A DNA stretch of 52,394 bases from positions 74,003 through 126,396 of the forward strand of contig BFEA01000031.1 of assembly GCA_003427395.1 (NCBI GenBank), given 5' to 3'. Source of the DNA: Chara braunii (taxonomy: Eukaryota; Streptophyta; Charophyceae; Charales; Characeae). The translations under genes were made by a program, and so were the position numbers. The notes below the pieces were generated by a model. It worked only from the letters and a program-made list of their open reading frames with translations, made no database searches and was not told the origin of the DNA. Shown here piece after piece: positions 9,751 through 19,149 of the stretch. Position 1 is the first letter of the stretch; every line of letters begins with the position of its first letter.

Positions 9751-12555
9751 GATCCGGTACTAGCTCGTCGTCGGCTTGTCTCAGGCCCGGTATTGGTCCG
9801 GGGTCGGCATTGTACAACCTATTCAGGTCCAAAACGGGTACGGTATGCTGCACCGAGTGGGTTTGGTATTTTACTATTCCGGCTCCGATTTGGTATGGTG
9901 TGATGGCCACATTGGTTCGGTACTGTCGCTAGGACAGCATTGGTGCGGCAACCTCGGTCCACTATTGAGAGGGCCGGTAATGACCGCGGGTTCTAATTGA
10001 AACAGTGGCCGTGATGCGGCGCCGCGGGCTAGCGCTTATTTTCAAGCTCGGTACGACGTTGGAATTTCCCTGTGTGCCACTCTGATCTATTTCGAGGCAG
10101 CTGCGGTTTCGCCACGTTGGTTAGTGGCACAACACTAGCGAGTGGCACGTGGTCTGGACCTGCTAGGTCTATAGGCTGGACCTTACCTTGCAGTCGAGAC
10201 ACCAACCGCAGTGGGGACCGAGATGCTGGGGAGCTGAGGCAGGTCGGTTGGCCACAGGCTGCGGATATAGGAAGGGCAACTGGATACCGCTGGCCACTGT
10301 AACTCAGAATGGTTTAGGCTCGGAAAACTGGTTTGGACTCGTACGGTTATTGGTTAGGGATCGACACGTTGCTATATCAGAACGTTGAGGGTTGAGACCA
10401 TACTACCGCAGCCCAGCCTGGTTCGGCGTCACACATTCGATACTAGTCCGACAGGGTGCTGACTGGTCTTTGCTCTTTCCTTACTGGACCAGCGGCGGAA
10501 CTACGGATTGGGAAATAATCGAATACTAACAACGGTCTGCTTTATGGACCTTGGTTCGGGTACCAAAGCAAGAAGGCGCTCCTTTTTCACTACTTGTCAC
10601 ATACCTGAAGTCCTACTATCCCGGTTACAGAGGAGGGGATTGTCAAAGTTGGCTGTAGTGGCGCTCTCTTGAGGCTGCAGCCTTCGGTACCAAGGATATA
10701 GGCGAGCTCAGTGAGACTTGTAGGAGGGAGGGGATTCCACGCATGCAAGGCGTACGCCGCAGATCTGAACATTCGGGCAGAGAGGGAGTCAGCATGCACG
10801 GTGTACCCGGCGTTGTGCGCTGAGGTTGTTACAACGGGGGCGAGCAAGGTGAACCCGCGACCGAAAGCACGGGCCTGAAGCGTACGCACTCGAGCGGATA
10901 CTCCGCGTGTGAGAGGCGGTTGCAGCGGGAGCTGAGCACGTCGAGCTCAACGCTCGTGCACGGGGGCATCCGTTGTTACGTGAGTCTTCCATAGGGTAGC
11001 GCGCCAGGCATCCGCGGCCCACTTGAGCTCGGTTGGCTTACAAGCTTGGGGAACGGGAGGCGCTGTTGAGCGTTCTGGGATGTGCATCACGCGTGCGCCG
11101 CCTGCTGCAGTACGAGATTGGGCTCGCTCAACGGGTGCTCCTTGGGGAGACGCTCAGCGAGGGAAAGCAGGCATCAGGGAGCGGGACAGCTCGCCCGGTG
11201 TGCACAGTCCGTATCAGCGCTACTATCAGTGAGTGGTCCGAGACGAGCCGAGGGCGGCCGGAAAGACACGGCATTGGCGGAGGGAAGATGTCCCAGGTGC
11301 GGAGGAGACGACTGTGATGAGCGGGAGAGAATTTGGACGGAAGAGCTTCCCGCTGAAGTACAAGCGGGAGCTGCACAGTCCGCATCAGCCAAATGGAAGA
11401 GCGTGGAAGGCGCCCCCAACTTCCTGTGATGAACGTGGGACACTCGTATGAAGGCAGAAAACGGAACCCAGATACTCGCTTGGAGGTGAGAAATAGGCGG
11501 GGACGCATGACTGCGTTCTCCCTCAGCAAGAACATTCGGATAGGCGGGCAACGCACTCGGTGTAGACGCGCAGTTTCGAACTCCGAACCTCTAGGGAGAT
11601 CGAGGGCACGGCGCGTCTCGGGGTAGGCAACAGAGGGATCACCTCGAAAGGTGGAGTGCAGCGGGGCGGGAGATGTGCGGAACTAGCAACAAAGGAGAGG
11701 GAAGTTGGCGCGACAGACTGAAACTTTCTCTAACGGGACGCTCGGCGAAGTTGGACGTGGACAGAACTTGTTACCAGCTGTTACCATATGAAGAGATGAA
11801 CGCTCATCCCTGTTGTTGATGGCTCGAATTCTGGTGGCGAGATGATCTACCTTTCTTGTTGTTGACTGGACCAGCTTCCTTTCACACTACTTTTCCCGCC
11901 GAAGGGGGGGAGAGGCCTTATTTGCAATAGACGGGACACTTGCAGTTGACGAAGTGATCATCCGCTACGCTGTTTGCTTGGACAACCCTTTTTTTTTTTT
12001 TTTCCTTTTATCAGGTACGTGTGACTTTGCTCGATAATGGGCAACACCCAGAGCAGCCTAGGAAGGTTCGGTGCGTGAGAAACTCTTGAGGAAACGTGTC
12101 CGGGGAAGGAGAGAGAAGAGAGGGAGTAAGGGAGACTGTTCAGAGTGCGGGGGAAGGAACATCTTGACAGCGGGAGGTAGGGGAGTGTTTGTGCTGCATT
12201 TCTCCGGTGGTTCTGTGAGGACGAACGCTGGGTACTCAGTGACTAAGGCTCGCTCATAGGCGATACTTGAACCCGAACGTGGCCGGAAGCAACTCCTTCC
12301 CCGTCCTTTGGCCGCCTGATCAACCCAAAGACTCACTTTTCTTTTTGCTGAAACCGCTGTCTTCTGTTCAACGAACCAACCAAGGTCCACCAGTGAGAGA
12401 AAGCCGAGGGAGAGAGTGATCGAAAGGGGAAGAGGAAATGAGAAAGTTAGAGAGGGGAAGGACAGCGAGACGGGAAGTCCAGTGAAGTGCTTGGGGAAGG
12501 GAGATTGAGTAAGCGGAGGCGACGGAGAGGGAGAGTGGAGAAAGTAGCGGGCGAA
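9751..12555. other. Gene-free stretch, G-rich to GA-rich
   Basis: Frequent GGTAC/CGGTACC words up to about 10600. A GC-rich section follows to 11760 with overlapping short ORFs on both strands (for example 11128-11556) that match nothing I recognise. Then comes a T-run at 11990-12003 and GA-rich text at 12380-12555. No reliable gene or element boundary is seen. Confidence 0.4.
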
Positions 12556-12572
12556 NGGGGGGGGGGGGGGGN
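12556..12572. other. N-flanked poly-G run (assembly join)
   Basis: A run of G is bounded by single N bases at 12556 and 12572 and followed by CCCCC. This looks like a low-quality or gap-closed assembly position, not a feature. Confidence 0.7.
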
Positions 12573-13108
12573 CCCCCTTCGCTCTCATTTAATTACCCAG
12601 TTCGTCATTCCCAGCCCTACAATTATTTTATTGTTTAATTGTCAATTCAAATATTTCGTCATGTCCGGTGAATCAAGCATCTTTGTCGTCCAATGCAACT
12701 AACTGTTTCCAGTGATACAAGTCAAGTCTCAATTTGACGATGCACTTGATGATCGGTGCGCGAAAGCTTCGGATGTCTCGCTGTTGTTCCTCATCGTCCT
12801 TCAGGGCTAAGCCTTACTCAGCTTGCTGCAAATCTCACAGCACCTCTTACAAGCGCTTTGCCCGACTCTTTGCACTCACACTGGATTTTTGGACATAGAC
12901 CTGTGTCTGGCGAGTGGTCAGTGTTGTTGAGCATTGCGAAACAGACTGAGTTTCAGGCCGGGAGCACACATGCTCGGAATCCTCCCGGGTGGGAACTCAA
13001 ACAACCAAAGCAGATACTACTTTCCCCTTGCTGGTCGCTGAGGACCTCTGAAGCGAGGACCGTGAAGTGACAGGCATTGTACCCTCTGGCTTCAGCGACG
13101 AACAGGGG

Positions 13109-13156
13109 CCCCTCCCCGGGTTTCGCCACAACTTTGGCGACCTTGCCGGGGAGGGG
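13109..13156. other. Strong GC hairpin with nested inner stem
   Basis: Outer arms CCCCTCCCCGG (13109-13119) and CCGGGGAGGGG (13146-13156) pair perfectly over 11 bp. Inside, CGCCA and TGGCG form a second 5-bp stem around a small loop. No gene is adjacent, so its role is unknown. Confidence 0.7.
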
Positions 13157-13401
13157 AGCAGCTTAGACGGGGCGAACGGAGGTGGATAGAGTCAAGAACG
13201 GTAAGTAACAGCAAAGAAAAAAGAAGTAAAACAAAAATTAAATATTTAATTTCTTTAAAAATTTCGTGTAAAATACCATAAAAAGGGTTTAAGAAAAAAT
13301 TTTCCGTCAAAGATTTTGCAAATTTTGAGTGAAGTTGACGGAAAAATTTTGGGACGGAATGAGTTTTGGAGGAGAGCGTGCGGTTCCGCAAGAACCTCCC
13401 A

Positions 13402-13441
13402 AAACCCTAGTTAGTTAAACCCTAATTAGGGGAAACCCTAG
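13402..13441 (+). promoter_or_regulatory. Three telo-box motifs (AAACCCTA)
   Basis: AAACCCTA-type motifs occur at about 13402, 13417 and 13433, spaced 15-16 bp, and CCCTAATTAGGG forms a 12-bp palindrome between them. Telo-boxes are known plant promoter elements and also resemble interstitial telomere repeats. Here they precede the AT-rich leader of ORF cluster A-G. Confidence 0.6.
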
Positions 13442-13667
13442 TTAGGGAAGACTTATTCAAGGTTTTTGAGTCGGATAACAACCTCAAGGAAGAAAGATAA
13501 TATATGTGAAATATTTTGCCTTTTGTATTCTTCGGCATTTTCCCTTTTTTGTATAATTAATTTAAAGAAAATACTAAAAATAGGTGAAAAGAGTTAATTA
13601 AATTTTATTTTAATTCTAAAAATTCTGATGTCTTTTCTTTGAGGTTGTTGAGCTACGGGCGGAAGCT

Positions 13668-13893
13668 CCAAACCCCATCCCCACGGGAGGAGGGGAAATA
13701 CTGCCCAATTTTCTTGAAATTTTGTGTAATATTTCCAATTAATTAGGAAATAATTAGAGAAAATACTCGAAAAATTATTAAAATTCAATATTTTCTTTTG
13801 ATATTTTTTTCCTTTTGCTACACTCCTGCGGCGGCTGCTTTGAGGCCTTCGGCCACACCCCATCCCCACGGGGGGAGGCGAAGTGCTGCCGGA
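13668..13893 (+). repeat. Two copies of a CCCCATCCCCACGGG...CTGCC motif
   Basis: CCCCATCCCCACGGGAGGAG at 13671 recurs as CCCCATCCCCACGGGGGGAG at about 13858. Both are followed within ten bases by (A/G)TACTGCC or GTGCTGCC and then an AATTTT-like stretch. The copies are about 187 bp apart, with diverged AT-rich DNA between them. Confidence 0.7.
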
Positions 13894-14694
13894 TTTTTCG
13901 GGGACCCATGTGATAAAACAATTTTTGCCTAAAGACATACACAAGGGGCGTAAGTGTATGTATCTTACGTAAGCGAATTTTTTGTAAATTAAATACAGTT
14001 AAATACAGGAAAATCCCAAGGAAGGAAAAGGAGGAGGATATTGGAGTAGAAAGAGTTTAGGGTTGACCCCTCACCCCCTCTTAAGAGTTGGGGCCAGTGA
14101 AGGGAATTTTTCCTAATTAAAATTTATTTATTTAGTATTTATACAATAAAATTTCAAAATAAATAATTAGCGATTGGCAGAAAGCGAAACGCACTTGCCG
14201 CGCTACTCTCTAGGGGAAGCCTTGCATGCCTCTAGGCAGTGGTCGAGGGCCAGTAGGTTTCTAGAAGACAAAAGTAATTTTTAATAATTTAAATTCATTA
14301 AAATTTCCTAAAAATATAAAAATGGCTTAGAAAAATAGAGGCAAGAAGGTTATGGCCTTTTAATTTTTGTACTTAGTTAGAGGGTAACATTTGTATACCT
14401 GAGGGGTGATCGGAGCAGCCGCAGGCAGCGTTCCCTCGAACAAAGCACACACCTTATATTCGAGGGAACTTGACTAGAGGGCTTGTTGCTTTGTTTAGGG
14501 TCGGGACTCCGCCCTTTAGCACCGTACGGGACACTAGCGATAGTTAAGAGATAGATCGACATCGTAATATCGGGGCTCCCAATGAAGGGAAGCGAAGCAC
14601 TGCCGAAATTTTCTTAGGAACAACAGTCTTCTCCTGCTACCTTTCACCTTCTCTACCCATCTCTCTTACTACGTTCTCTCTAGTCGTTAGTTGG

Positions 14695-15711
14695 ATGTGG
14701 CCGCAAGCGCAAGTAGAGGTCTATGAGGCCACCATCGACAGGAACTGGAAGCCCCCTGAACTCATAGAAGGGGATCTGGTGGAGCTGACGATCCCCGGGC
14801 GCAGCGTTCGATACGTTGACGACCAGTTTGCGTGGAGGTCCATAGTCTTGTCTGCAGACGTGTGGCTTTGGACGCATAGAGAGCAACAGCCTGGACAGGG
14901 AGTGGGCGTAGTGAGAGCCTACTTGTTCTTGGGACCGAACGCGGTCAGGGAGGCTGTGGTGGGCCTCGCGACGACTGGGACTAGTGGCGCGATTAGCAGG
15001 GCGTTACGCTACCTGAGGGATGAGGTAGCCGCCTTCCGAGCGGAGGACTCGAGCGACCCGTTGACCCTATTTCACGGTCGCCCTCCTCTTGATATCACGG
15101 GCGAGCTGGTGGTAGCACGGGACCGGTTTTTCCCGTACAGCGTTCGGAGTCTGCGGGCGATAGTTCCGGCGTTCGTAGTAGAGAGCGTCTTTGGAGGAAT
15201 TGGTGGAGTGGTCGAGGCATACCTAGCCTATCAGGATCTCAAGATCTTGGCGAGAAGGCCTGACGACCTCGACTACATCTATTATTCGCTCGCGACCGGT
15301 GGGCCTCGTCGGGGAGACGAGAGGGTGCAACTTATAGAGTTGATCTGGTTGATAGACGATGAGCGGCCCCAGTCTCCGTACGTTTGGGATTGGCTGGACC
15401 GTGAGCTCTGTGCAGGCCCCGAGTACGTGACCTGCATCGGGCGGCTCTTCTCAGACGACTGGGGGAGCTGGTGGAGTGAGGACGCCGGGCGACCTCTGAT
15501 ATACGGCCATCAGCTGGCAGAGTACTACCAGGCTATAGGGCAAGCGTCATACCACGTCGAGGACGAGTTTGACGACGAGGGTTGGGAGCGAGATGACGAC
15601 GAGGACGCCTGGGAGCTAGACTGGGTCGACCCAGAGAGTGAGGTTGACGAGGAGGAGATCGACTTTACGGACACCCATTTCCCCAGGATAGGAGTAGCAG
15701 TCCGAGCATAG
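14695..15711 (+). CDS. ORF A: unrecognised 338-residue protein with acidic C-terminus
   Basis: The frame is intact from the first ATG; an in-frame TAG lies 15 bases upstream, so the start is well bounded. I do not recognise the family. Visible features are an N-terminal block with SIVLSADVWLWTH (about residue 60), YLFLGPNAVREAVV (about 80) and a core with IVPAFVVESVFGG (about 160), EAYLAYQDL and GGPRRGDERVQLIELIWLID. A LIYGHQLAEYYQAIG block follows near 275, then a strongly acidic tail of about 50 residues. No signal peptide or clear membrane segment is seen. ORFs B and C downstream are diverged paralogs, sharing the LWT, (L/V)P.FV, GP.RG.E and EYY positions. The TAG stop is one base before the ATG of ORF B. 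That it is one of several tandem copies argues for real past coding. Confidence 0.6.
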   Translation: MWPQAQVEVYEATIDRNWKPPELIEGDLVELTIPGRSVRYVDDQFAWRSIVLSADVWLWTHREQQPGQGVGVVRAYLFLGPNAVREAVVGLATTGTSGAISRALRYLRDEVAAFRAEDSSDPLTLFHGRPPLDITGELVVARDRFFPYSVRSLRAIVPAFVVESVFGGIGGVVEAYLAYQDLKILARRPDDLDYIYYSLATGGPRRGDERVQLIELIWLIDDERPQSPYVWDWLDRELCAGPEYVTCIGRLFSDDWGSWWSEDAGRPLIYGHQLAEYYQAIGQASYHVEDEFDDEGWERDDDEDAWELDWVDPESEVDEEEIDFTDTHFPRIGVAVRA

Positions 15712-15712
15712 G

Positions 15713-16891
15713 ATGCAGAGGAGCGCATTGGGACGACGGTTGAGTGAGCTTAGCATCAGATATCCACCGATAGCGGAGAGCGGATCGATGGTAGAGCAGG
15801 CCAGTAGGGTGGAGCTTGAGATCGACGACACCAAATGGCCTAGACCCTAAGAGACAGTAGCGCCACGCAGGGTGGCGCTAGATCTGCCGGCCAGAGGGGT
15901 TTCCGCGGATGCGATAGAGAGCCGATGGTCATCGACGGTGTTGGCCCCAGACGTGCACTTGTGGACGTACGTCTTAGAGTCCTTCGAGCTGGACAGTTAG
16001 GGGTGGCGACGACCTGGCACGACTAGTATAGAGGTAGTGGGGCACATTTACTACGCGCCAGAGGTGCTAGCTACTGTCTATTATCACGGCCTCGTACATG
16101 ATCATTGGCGAGAGGAGCAGAGCGCGAGGAGGATCTTGCTGGCTCGAGCGAACTTCGCGCGCGGCGAGATAGAGCGGCTGCACGGGGACGTTCGGAGAGT
16201 GACGACGACCTTCAGGATTGGAGGACACTTCCCATATCCTAGCAGTCAACTACGTGTGACACTTCCGTGCTTTGTGGCAGAGGAGCTTTGGGGACTTAGG
16301 CGTCTGGGTGAGATCTACTTTGCGGCTCTTGACTTGGACGACCTCTGCCGAGGGTACACTGACAGGGATTGGGTGTTGTATGCGCAGTTTGTAGCAGGGC
16401 CGCTTGTAGGCGAGCGAGGACTCCAACTGATTGTGTTCCTGCGGGCCATTGTACCTACCGGGAGCCCTGACCTATACTCTCTGTACCAGCCCCTAGCCTT
16501 CTGGACGACACTAGAGAGAGAGGCTCGGAGGCCTGCAGATCATTTAGCTGGAGTAGGACAGCTGTTAGCCGAGACCCGTGAGGAGAGGCCGGGCCATCTC
16601 ATCTCGACCGGGGAGGTTGAGGAGTACTACCGGCAAGTATATCCAGAGGCTGGCGATATAGCATGGTACGCTGAGGATCGGGATTGGGAGGACTTCGATG
16701 ACTTAGACCCTTGAGACGACCAGGACGAGGGCTGGGGAGATCTGGCGCGGGTCGAGGGACAGGAGCAGGTAGGTGGAGAGGCGCCGCAGGAGAACGGCTG
16801 GGGGCATCTCCTTCAGGCCGAGGGACAGGAGGATATCCCGTGGGGCCAGAGGGTAGATGAGGAAATAGATGAGGATATGTCGGATGCGTGA
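15713..16891 (+). pseudogene. ORF B: broken paralog of ORF A
   Basis: One continuous frame from ATG 15713 (one base after the stop of A) to TGA 16889 gives about 392 codons, but it is cut by TAA at 15848, TAG at 15998 and TGA at 16712. Across the first two stops the text still aligns with A: VELEIDDTKWPRP with VEVYEATIDRNWKPP, VALDLPARGV with VELTIPGRSV, and LAPDVHLWTYV with LSADVWLWTH. The core reads TLPCFVAEELWG and EVEEYYRQV. Past the third stop the frame continues as an acidic tail (DDQDEGWGDL to DEEIDEDMSDA), like that of A. Three different stop codons in one frame point to inactivation, not recoding. The longest open part is 16037-16714. Confidence 0.7.
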
Positions 16892-17002
16892 GACGACTAG
16901 AGGCAGGGCATATCCGAGTGAGGCTTAGAGAAGGGAGTAGTGGAGAGATGGTAAGAAGATATCTTTAGGCAAGACTAGAGTGGCAGTAAGAGCAGGAAAG
17001 GA

Positions 17003-17137
17003 TGACAGACGAAGCATGCCCTGGAGATATGTAGACGCCAGAAGTACGTCGAGTTCACTATCTACTTCCATAGAGCTGATGGGAGAGTTCATAGTACCTA
17101 CTCGGCCATACTAGATCTGACCGGGAGAGTTGTCTGA
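17003..17137 (+). pseudogene. ORF X: short fragment between B and C
   Basis: About 44 codons are open, reading KYVEFTIYFHRADGRVHST and then a stop at 17135-17137. No start codon is convincing. The alternation of strands and charged turns is loosely like the N-terminal halves of ORFs D and F, which suggests a truncated third member of that small family. This is a weak inference. The rest of 16892-17209 holds no ORF I can support. Confidence 0.3.
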
Positions 17138-17209
17138 GGAGTTAGCAGCATCGTGAGATAAGGTGCATCGGAAGGAGTAGACTGATATAGATAGAGAGTT
17201 GGAGGGGAG

Positions 17210-17965
17210 ATGAGGAGTGACACAGTAGCCTGTTTAGCTTATGTTCTCTCACGAGAGTCCGAATCCTATAGCGTGAGGAAACTTGTGAGACCCAGAGAGA
17301 CGGCTGTTGGATACGACATTCCTCTTCCTGTGGCGTTAGAGGGGACAGGCTGTATTCCAATACGTTACCTGGTAACGTGGCTGGCAGAGGGACTTTTCCT
17401 TTGGACAATTATACTGAGGGATGGACGACTCGAAAGGACTCATGATCTAGAAGGCGTGGGACATCTGATAGCAGATAGAGCACACGATTTAGAGGTAGGA
17501 CTGACACTCGGAGGGGCAAGCAGGGCTTGGTGGAAAAGCGAGTTATTGGCCAGAGTGATTGTTAATCAGCAACTGGCGAGACTCTCAGGAGGAAGGACCT
17601 ATTGGAGTCGCTTGGTATACAGGCCTCCTCATCCGACCCTCTACCCGAGGGAGGGTTGGCGATTTGGACTTCCTACGTTCGTAATAGGGCAGATCTATGG
17701 GAGCATAGATCGTCTGAGTAGAGCAGTGGACCACACATTCTACGCACATTGGGAGGGCTTAGCTCCCCGTTTCAGGGAAGTATACTACGCCATTTGTGTG
17801 AGGTGGGGACCACCCCGCAGAGAGACGTTAGATGACATCATAGACATTACTAGCTGGGTGGACTGTCTGAGGTCAGTCGATCTGATCAGGTACTGCAGGA
17901 GACGAGCGAAGATTGATTACGTGGGGATAGAGGATGTGAGATTTCTCTTCGAGCTCGTCGCATAG
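17210..17965 (+). CDS. ORF C: unrecognised 251-residue protein, paralog of A and B
   Basis: Intact ATG-to-TAG frame. The family is not recognised, but the layout parallels A. It has WLAEGLFLWTIIL near residue 57 (A: LSADVWLWT), RFGLPTFVIGQIYGSI near 160 (A: IVPAFVVESVFGGI), a YAICVRWGPPRRETLDD block (A: YSLATGGPRRGDE) and a short C-terminal VEDV/IEDVRFLFEL block. The acidic tail of A and B is absent. Codon use is less GC-rich than in A, so the copies have been diverging in composition too. The stop lies three bases before the ATG of ORF D, which continues the tight packing. A role cannot be assigned. Confidence 0.6.
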   Translation: MRSDTVACLAYVLSRESESYSVRKLVRPRETAVGYDIPLPVALEGTGCIPIRYLVTWLAEGLFLWTIILRDGRLERTHDLEGVGHLIADRAHDLEVGLTLGGASRAWWKSELLARVIVNQQLARLSGGRTYWSRLVYRPPHPTLYPREGWRFGLPTFVIGQIYGSIDRLSRAVDHTFYAHWEGLAPRFREVYYAICVRWGPPRRETLDDIIDITSWVDCLRSVDLIRYCRRRAKIDYVGIEDVRFLFELVA

Positions 17966-17968
17966 GGA

Positions 17969-18256
17969 ATGCCGGGGAGGACGGCTACTGCGGTGCGCAT
18001 AGATAAGCAACTGGTAAGCACAGGGTACACTGTGACGGTACTTCTCCGAGCATACATAGATGAGGACTTGACGGCGAGGGAGTGTCGGCTACGGGCCAGG
18101 GATTTGATCCATGAGCATAGAGGCGATGTGCTGGAATAGGTGACCTTCCAGACCTCGATTTCCTATGATGTGATAATATGGTCTCATGGTTATATGCGCG
18201 TGGAGTACTACCACGATGAGGCGGAAGCAGAGGTTAGAGCAAGGATACGAGGATGA
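17969..18256 (+). pseudogene. ORF D: 95-codon small ORF with one amber stop
   Basis: ATG 17969 lies three bases after the stop of C, and the frame ends at TGA 18254. A single TAG at 18137 interrupts it at codon 57. The predicted layout (a beta-rich YTVTVLLRAYIDED start, a helical ARECRLRARDLIHEH middle, a second beta-rich SYDVIIWSHGYMRVEYY part and a charged helix) resembles that of ORF F. D and F are therefore probably paralogs. Function unknown. Confidence 0.5.
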
Positions 18257-18280
18257 GCTGGAAGGAGATGTGGACTGAGT

Positions 18281-18601
18281 ATGGAAGAGGAGAGTGAGGC
18301 GGTCAGAAGAGTGAGAAAGCGCATTAAAGAACCACTCTTGAACCAGGTAAAGGAGTTAGGGAACAAGATAAGGGAGAACGGGTCGTGCCAGGATGAGGGC
18401 AGACTGCGTAGGGTTGAGGTCGTGACGAGAGGGTTAGAGAGTATGTTCAAGGAGGAAAGGGAGATTATCCAGGCGTGAAAATCAGACTTTCTAGAGAGAG
18501 TAAAGGCTAGGACCGTATCACGTGAAGGAACTGGGGAGAAGTCTGCAGAGGGCGTCACAATGGAGGACAAGGTAACGCAGAAAGGTAGCGATGGGACATG
18601 A
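18281..18601 (+). pseudogene. ORF E: charged helical ORF with one opal stop, overlapping F by ATGA
   Basis: The frame opens at ATG 18281, reads a highly charged helical segment (VRRVRKRIKEPLLNQVKELG), hits TGA at 18476 after 65 codons, and continues open to TGA 18599-18601. That last stop overlaps the ATG of ORF F in an ATGA arrangement. The composition suggests a coiled coil or nucleic-acid-binding helix, but no family is recognised. The ATGA overlap supports the longer frame having once been the gene. Confidence 0.45.
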
Positions 18602-18918
18602 GCGGGACAACACTACACACGACGGACCGGTACTCATTGCATGTGGTAGGACGACTGGACGGACCGTTGGTGTTAGTGATCGTAGAGTTCCAGCTCCATA
18701 CCGGATTATGCATAGTTGAGGAGGCAGAGTACGTTCGCCGTGCGTTGCGTGAGGCTAGGGGAACAGGACTTTGGATTGGAGTGGAAGGAGGACGAAGGAT
18801 AAAATACGTACTTCGAGTAACACCTTTCGAAGGGCGGTCACGGATAAGGGCGTGGTACGAGACGATCAGAGAGGCTGAGAGGTTGAAGATAAGTGAAGCC
18901 AGGAGAGCTGGGAGCTAG
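18598..18918 (+). CDS. ORF F: unrecognised 106-residue protein
   Basis: An intact frame whose ATG overlaps the stop of E. The N-terminal half is hydrophobic and beta-like (YSLHVVGRLDGPLVLVIVEF). It is followed by a helix (EEAEYVRRALREARG), a second beta-like part (IKYVLRVTPFEG) and a charged C-terminal helix (AWYETIREAERLKISEARR). It shares this order with the broken ORF D. No catalytic or binding motif is recognised. Its stop is 11 bases before ORF G. Confidence 0.5.
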   Translation: MSGTTLHTTDRYSLHVVGRLDGPLVLVIVEFQLHTGLCIVEEAEYVRRALREARGTGLWIGVEGGRRIKYVLRVTPFEGRSRIRAWYETIREAERLKISEARRAGS

Positions 18919-18929
18919 GGAAAGATATA

Positions 18930-19112
18930 GTGAACGGAGCAATACTTAGGGTCCTAGCAGCTCACGATGAATACTGGAGGGAATCGATAAAGACCTTGGA
19001 GGCCATAGAGGAGAAAGGAGATGAGGAAGATTTTGAGGCATTCTATGATATATTGGAGTTGTCGGCAATGAGATTGCGAGCGGCTATAGCACTGACTTCC
19101 CTCAGATGCTAG
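18930..19112 (+). CDS. ORF G: small 60-residue ORF with GTG start
   Basis: A short helical, acidic frame (EYWRESIKTLEAIEEKGDEE, then FYDILELSAMRLRAAIALTSLRC). The only start is GTG, so its translation is doubtful, although it continues the same-strand packing. After it, a purine run at 19135-19150 is followed directly by the LTR remnant. It could be a chance ORF. Confidence 0.3.
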   Translation: MNGAILRVLAAHDEYWRESIKTLEAIEEKGDEEDFEAFYDILELSAMRLRAAIALTSLRC

Positions 19113-19149
19113 ATAGAGGACCTTAAAGTTGTCTGGGGGTAAAAGGAGG

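Larger units (their letters stand above)
13157..14694. other. AT-rich leader-like region upstream of the ORF cluster
   Basis: No gene seen. The region is AT-rich with GC islands. It carries three copies of a motif of the type (C/T)ACGGG..GCGAAGTGCTGCCGA (13668-13710, 13851-13893 and 14578-14610). Related copies occur in the repeat arms at 5870-6190 and 43070-43420. A pyrimidine-rich stretch (CTTTCACCTTCTCTACCC type, 14640-14680) precedes the first ORF. Confidence 0.5.

Noticed and set aside
11128-11556. 142-codon minus-strand ORF in GC-rich DNA
   Set aside because: Other frames on both strands are also open in this stretch, and the text matches nothing recognisable.
14695-19112. Bacterial contamination as the source of the tightly packed ORFs
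   Set aside because: The stretch is continuous with plant-type LTR sequence on the right and with leader motifs shared by two other loci on the left. I saw no Shine-Dalgarno-like sites ahead of the starts. It is not fully excluded without read-level evidence.
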